From Symbiodinium natans (taxonomy: Eukaryota > Sar > Dinophyceae > Suessiales > Symbiodiniaceae): a stretch of DNA of 64,000 nucleotides. Of this stretch, positions 60,601 to 64,000 are shown piece by piece. Location: contig CAJNDS010002135.1 in the NCBI GenBank assembly GCA_905221605.1, positions 757,501 to 821,500 of the forward strand, written 5' to 3'. The translations under genes were made by a program, and so were the position numbers. Below the pieces are notes generated by a model, which was given only the letters and a program-made list of their open reading frames with translations, did no database searches and was not told where the DNA came from. Within the stretch, counting starts at the first letter, position 1; each line of letters starts with the position of its first letter.

Positions 60601-63080
60601 TCCCCTCTCTTCCTTCCTTCGAGCTGGTAGACTCCTTCAAGTATCTAGGAGTCATGATCAGCTACTCAAACCCGGAAGATCTTACCTATTCTTTAAGACA
60701 AGAGAGAGCGGCGAAGAAAAAGCAGACAGTGCGCAAATTCATTCACAATAAGCGCAGGACAAAAACCGCATCTAGGCTGCTTGTCTGGAGAGCCACCGTC
60801 TGGTCCACGGCCACTTTTGGCCTGGAATCCGTTGGTCTCTCAGGTAGGCGGGCAAGGGCTCTCCGCTCATGGCATGCCAGACAGGTGCGAGCGGTAACGC
60901 ACAACCCTGTGCATAAGACTCGTGAAACTACAGCAGCGCTTTTTGCACGTCTGAAACTTGTCTCTCCCATTCAGCAGCTTCATGATCGCTCCGCCCAGCG
61001 CCTAGACTCTCTCCGCAAGCGCCGGAATGCAGCCCCAGCGAGTGAGGTCACCTCCTGCTCAACATCCACGCCGGCCAACGCGAGCTCTTCGCTCCTCACT
61101 CAGTCCGGCGCCTGGCCACGTGAAGATATCTTAACTATTCCCTCCACCCTGCAAACGGCGGAGGAAATTGTAGCCTCTTACAGCAAGCTGCTCAGGGAGG
61201 CCGACATTGACCCTTCTCCGGACGTGCCCATGCACACATGCTGTGGAAAGGTATTTCGTACTGCGGCGGGCCTGAGAACACACCGGACAGTCAAGCACCC
61301 GGCTCCTGTTCCGCCACCCCTTGAATTCTCACGCCTAAAGCACTCCGTGGGAGGCCTGCCTCAATGCTCGCACTGCCAGGCGAAATTTAAAAACTGGCAT
61401 AATCTACAACAGCACGTTGAGCGCAGAGTCTGCCGACAGGCTGGTTTCAAGCTTTCTAGACCTGAGGCGGCCACTCAGGCTGACGAAGCTCCTTCCAAGG
61501 CGAGTGAGGTCTCCTCCAGCCAGGAGCTCGTGCCCTCGTCAGACTGCCGTGCTACTGCCGCACCCTCGGTCCAGCTTACCTTGCAGATGGACACAGTGCC
61601 TCTCATTTCGCGCATGCGCACCGAACTGCTGCAACAGGCCGGAACCCAGACCTTCCTCGAGCTCCTCACCGGCCACCTTGGCCAGCAACTCACCAGGACC
61701 TGTCTGCTCTGCGACTCGTGGATAGCCTCCACGACAAAAATAGCCTTCCACCTCACAAAGAAACACGGGGCAGAATGGGACTCTTATAAAGCCTCGGCGG
61801 GGAATAACACCTCTAAGATGTATGTGCTGACCCGCCTGTCACCCTGTCCTGCCTGTGGCGTGAAAGTGGAGAGCGCCCCCCGACACACGAAGCAGTGCCC
61901 GGTCATTCAGCAATTACAACTCTTCTTCTTTCTGCACCCTGACGCCCCTCTTTCCAGAATGCACTCGTCCCTCCAACACACTCAGCTCTCACATCTCTCG
62001 CCTCCCACCTCTGGGGTTGGCGCATCTTCTCCTGCGGTCCCTAACCCCGGGCAGAGCACGACAACATCACACCAACACGCATCTCCCACACAGGCTACCC
62101 CCCAACCAAAGACGTTCCAACAGCGGACCCTGCAGGCTCCTAATCCCAGGTCCAAGCAAAGCCAGCTTCAGCGATGGTTTCGCCCAGGGAGTGCCTCCCA
62201 GGCTGCACAGCTAGGCGCAGGACCTCCTCAGCCAGCACCGACAGACCTGGATGCCTCTGCTCCGCCACCGCCTCCTGCAGCTCAGCCTATGCCACAATTG
62301 ATTAATCCTCATAACTTGTGCTACGCCATTTCAGTCTTGCAGATGATTAGCGCTCTGAGGGAAGACCCCTCAGTGGACTGGTCGAACCTCCAACCTCTCC
62401 AGCGGGAACTTCGAGCAAGGGCCTCGCACCCAGTCTCTATTCTCGCACTAGAATCGCTCCCGCATTGTCATCCAGACTGGAGGCTTGCTAATAGGCAAAG
62501 TGATGCACTCGAGTACTTGACGTTCTTGTTGGCTAACCACCATGGCTCCTTACAAGGTACCCCCTGGAAGCGAGTCTATCATGCAGACATACCCGACTCA
62601 ACTGGCTTCTCCCCCCTTCTACTAACCTTCCCGGAAGGCACCGACCCGACCAGGCTGTCCCAGCCTGACTCCCTAGCGGCGCCCCACTTAGCTTATTCAC
62701 TGTCCTTTTTTGTGCACGAGTGGCACTCTCCGCATGACTCGAAGGCGGCACTGTTGTATACACCTCCTTATATCTTTGTGTCTCTGCCAAGGTTCACAAA
62801 TGCCGGAGCGAAGCAGCACTGGAGACTCACGGGCTTGCAGGACGAAGTACAGCTGCCTGCATGGACCGGGCCTCACTCTCAATCCTTTGTTCGCTACAGA
62901 TCCGTCTCGGGACTCTTTCACATAGGGCAGGAAGCCACCTCAGGTCATTACAGATCCTTCACCTTGCTTCCCTCTCTCCAGGTAGGTGATGACTCCAGCC
63001 CAGGCTTCTCGCCTACGAGCGAGGAACGTGCACAGATCGGGTCAGGAGCTTACCTTTTGCTCCTCCAACGCTTAAGTTAA
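57690..63080 (+). CDS. Retrotransposon polyprotein: APE endonuclease, RT, zinc fingers, USP-like protease
   Basis: The frame is open from 57474 (stop TAG at 57471). The first ATG is 57690, giving about 1796 residues; coding-like sequence upstream of it suggests a missing or alternative start. Order of domains (position of DNA): APE-type endonuclease from FSWNAGGL (57945) through QETHW, AGDFNSS (58432), SQIDFIL (58619) to GGKHMPL (58716); reverse transcriptase from FIPKPSKPASKPENLRPLGI (59713), motif A FSLDLSQAFDK (60020), motif B KQGCKLAPSLFS (60199), motif C FADD (60309), thumb FKYLGVMIS; C2H2-like fingers at 61240-61300, 61369-61440, 61702-61770 and a CPAC...H..QC at 61847; Pro/Ser-rich linker; then a USP/C19-like domain from NPHNLCYAISVLQMI (62305, Cys codon 62319) to SGHYRSF (His codon 62946) and GAYLLLLQR. 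One uninterrupted frame implies a young or active copy. The protease is read by motif only. Confidence 0.92.
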   Translation: MAEGRIRKHSYRRACHRALRDGCAVPYREINLPLSQAQASAGIAAPSVIHETQEKMHAPFAPQLPFRQPRRRHPRGGREAKPLRVFSWNAGGLSQQLWAEFKEWLQYQQDLDVIFIQETHWTTSSQFKVHGWTAVSGGLPDEELVRSPPAQTSQLPEQPKHRRSAGVLTLLSPSIDSATLRWQDLHPGRAHEVHCEIRGHPVLLLNCYQYTKQRGMTEQDHYATQSKVLSSLSKSLTNLSQRTVPVLAGDFNSSLKPNPPFVGGVVPAGSSKHKPVQKQFQKFLQRNSLVALNTWQGRKANTFISPQGSSQIDFILTSKFYAAQLARKVCVLKDFKLGAWRKGGKHMPLRTAVPLKKVWRHPFSTKTQPAVPSKQKSLLAHHVRQNTPLAQTLREQVAKDVDKLRAQKKGEPLHPDEVNELLLEHAKTFQPRDPEAGSSDAAPTAQPLWRLHNHRQTALRNLKREDDVINKMARTEHLKQAQRSLDEAAKAHAIQIKNQARERTHRTLKEISEKVKRDPHAAYRSLKHVAPWSPAPRVCLRSPCGRILTEPEGLAELKRHSLSIFSSHPPLASGVGQALPKLDKSSLSKGIASIKPEKAVPQGSAPASMYRLCASTVANNYCDYLEAVPPPPAPTHQACEVTSCQGKREPQHNTAPMNPAEPPSLPITAKSADLSFIPKPSKPASKPENLRPLGIIRPDGKGIASEARRRLDPLFKKAHFASPQFAYIPGRGIADAQLRVIGHARRVRAMLRSRAPDRFCTPKRTKGKPDLIGGFTFSLDLSQAFDKTSREALLRSLITYGASPEDVELVASLHREAQYNLRYGRSQETVTSTRGIKQGCKLAPSLFSLVITEAFRLMATHIGFSPIQQFLTGFADDLVIHRDIHNWSDLYAAHDMVRLLLHYLQEAGLEVNYAKCNIMVKLAGRHAQQAKKLFKSQELRSGRKVTVWNIDAPEQPRRPILLSHSSVLPPLPSLPSFELVDSFKYLGVMISYSNPEDLTYSLRQERAAKKKQTVRKFIHNKRRTKTASRLLVWRATVWSTATFGLESVGLSGRRARALRSWHARQVRAVTHNPVHKTRETTAALFARLKLVSPIQQLHDRSAQRLDSLRKRRNAAPASEVTSCSTSTPANASSSLLTQSGAWPREDILTIPSTLQTAEEIVASYSKLLREADIDPSPDVPMHTCCGKVFRTAAGLRTHRTVKHPAPVPPPLEFSRLKHSVGGLPQCSHCQAKFKNWHNLQQHVERRVCRQAGFKLSRPEAATQADEAPSKASEVSSSQELVPSSDCRATAAPSVQLTLQMDTVPLISRMRTELLQQAGTQTFLELLTGHLGQQLTRTCLLCDSWIASTTKIAFHLTKKHGAEWDSYKASAGNNTSKMYVLTRLSPCPACGVKVESAPRHTKQCPVIQQLQLFFFLHPDAPLSRMHSSLQHTQLSHLSPPTSGVGASSPAVPNPGQSTTTSHQHASPTQATPQPKTFQQRTLQAPNPRSKQSQLQRWFRPGSASQAAQLGAGPPQPAPTDLDASAPPPPPAAQPMPQLINPHNLCYAISVLQMISALREDPSVDWSNLQPLQRELRARASHPVSILALESLPHCHPDWRLANRQSDALEYLTFLLANHHGSLQGTPWKRVYHADIPDSTGFSPLLLTFPEGTDPTRLSQPDSLAAPHLAYSLSFFVHEWHSPHDSKAALLYTPPYIFVSLPRFTNAGAKQHWRLTGLQDEVQLPAWTGPHSQSFVRYRSVSGLFHIGQEATSGHYRSFTLLPSLQVGDDSSPGFSPTSEERAQIGSGAYLLLLQRLS

Positions 63081-63169
63081 GTCCCGTTCATCTTCGTGTG
63101 AGGTCCCCTCCTGAAGGTGAACGGGAAGCGATTTCACTCGTGATACCATGCGTGTCCTCCCCAAGCGCT
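63081..63169 (+). other. Inter-ORF spacer of the retrotransposon
   Basis: 89 bp containing the GTGAGGTCCCCTCCTGAAGG copy of the short motif that recurs inside the polyprotein ORF. The ORF B frame is open through it, so reinitiation or readthrough is possible. Confidence 0.6.
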
Positions 63170-64000
63170 ATGGAGCAAGCCCAGCAGGAGCTGCTGAACA
63201 ACCCTGCACTATGCCAAGTGCTCTTTAAGAACCTCCCCCATCTTGCCGCTTCATCCATGGCTGCGCGGGCATTTGGCCCTGATGAACGTTCAACGTCCAG
63301 AGAACTGGTCCCTGCTCACGACAGGGACAGGCCTCCCAAACAGCGCCGTCAGCAAAAGGACCTGGAGCAGGACGAGGAAATGCCGCCGACTCGGTTGCCC
63401 TCACCGTCCAGGAGGCCCAGGAGGACTGGTCGCCGTAATGGCTCCAGACCAAGGGCCTCGCAAAACGGTCTGCCGAAATCAAAGCAGGAGGTCAAACCAA
63501 CCGCTGACCTCTTGGCCAGCATCATCTTGGCCCTGCTGAATCACGAGGATGAATTGACAGCCTTGCGATACCATCATGGATGGATCTTCTACGCCACGGT
63601 GCACCAAGCGAACAGTGTGGTTCCCTCCTTGGCACGGATCCAGCAACAGTGGAAGTCGGACCAGCCCCAGGACACCCCTGGCAAGCCCGTTCGCTACGCC
63701 CTGTTCCTCGGTCTCCTTCACGAGCTGCACACTCGAGCCCAGGGCTTCGATCACGTCGCCTACGACAGCACGAATCAGGACAAGGAATCAGCACTTATCT
63801 CTCTACCAGGAGCACTTGCCTCCCGAGGTCGACACCACACGGACGAGAACCCTGCCTTCTACTGGAACTACATGAGATGGGACGCCAAACAGCGGAAGGT
63901 AGTCATCGATACCCAACGCCCTCCTCTCTCGCCCAAGGTTGTCTCCACCCACCTGGCGGCTATGCTCAAGCTAGATCAAGAACAGCTCACCAAGTTCAGG
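63170..64000 (+). CDS. Retrotransposon second ORF (partial)
   Basis: ATG at 63170 starts MEQAQQELLNNPALCQVLFK and the frame is open for 277 codons to the window edge. A basic Arg/Pro/Lys-rich segment (RPPKQRRQQKD, SRRPRRTGRRNGSR) is followed by a globular part (ADLLASIILALLNHEDELTA, YHHGWIFYATVHQANSVVPS, FYWNYMRWDAK). The basic region suggests nucleic-acid binding, like ORF1 proteins of LINEs, but the ORF lies after the RT ORF rather than before it. No catalytic motif recognised. Confidence 0.8.
   Translation, partial: MEQAQQELLNNPALCQVLFKNLPHLAASSMAARAFGPDERSTSRELVPAHDRDRPPKQRRQQKDLEQDEEMPPTRLPSPSRRPRRTGRRNGSRPRASQNGLPKSKQEVKPTADLLASIILALLNHEDELTALRYHHGWIFYATVHQANSVVPSLARIQQQWKSDQPQDTPGKPVRYALFLGLLHELHTRAQGFDHVAYDSTNQDKESALISLPGALASRGRHHTDENPAFYWNYMRWDAKQRKVVIDTQRPPLSPKVVSTHLAAMLKLDQEQLTKFR

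Larger units (their letters stand above)
57477..64000 (+). mobile_element. Large non-LTR (LINE-type) retrotransposon, 3' end not seen
   Basis: Two consecutive ORFs, the first with an APE endonuclease and reverse transcriptase, without LTRs or integrase. The left limit is uncertain (between 56840 and 57477); the right end lies beyond the window. It is free of telomere-like repeats. Confidence 0.9.

Overview
The window looks like nuclear DNA of a dinoflagellate or a close alveolate relative. The evidence is: interspersed telomere-type repeats of the TTTAGGG class; exons that join in frame only if GC or GA 5' splice sites are allowed beside GT; a ubiquitin-like plus ankyrin gene of a type common in Symbiodiniaceae; every recognisable coding segment on the + strand; and GC-rich intronless genes beside a very large non-LTR retrotransposon. 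No tRNA, rRNA, CRISPR or bacterial operon structure is seen. The genus cannot be named from sequence alone.

Layout. About 0.2-56.8 kb is a mosaic of short coding-like islands (20-150 bp, + strand) embedded in degenerate telomere-like arrays. In the clearest cases an island is followed by TTTAGGG arrays and preceded by CCCTAAA arrays, so each intron would carry complementary arrays at its two ends. Three paralogous intronless genes for a multi-pass membrane protein sit in this mosaic at 9.7-11.5, 30.9-32.7 and 33.8-35.7 kb; the last two form a tandem duplication that includes their flanks. Islands between 25 and 42 kb read as pieces of a HECT ubiquitin ligase (GPGV-KEF, PAFVYD, ELFQTAG-LLAQA, QNRAEY, ILCGFEEPMDAADL). 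From 46.4 kb a gene can be followed exon by exon: ubiquitin-like domain, then about nine to ten ankyrin exons to 52.6 kb, then HECT-like exons to about 55.7 kb.

The 3' end, 57.5-64 kb, is a non-LTR retrotransposon without telomere-like repeats. One long ORF carries an APE-type endonuclease, a reverse transcriptase (FADD), four C2H2/CCHC-like zinc fingers and a C-terminal USP-type (peptidase C19) deubiquitinase-like domain with recognisable Cys and His boxes. A second ORF begins 90 bp downstream and runs off the window.

Other mobile or repeat content: at least four families of short inverted-repeat elements (75-180 bp) lying in introns, a cluster of GTACTGTCC inverted repeats, an AT-rich TTCCTATT repeat field, and many locally amplified variants of the telomere unit. 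Exon limits are my reading of splice signals and frame, not transcripts. Function is unassigned for most islands before 25 kb.
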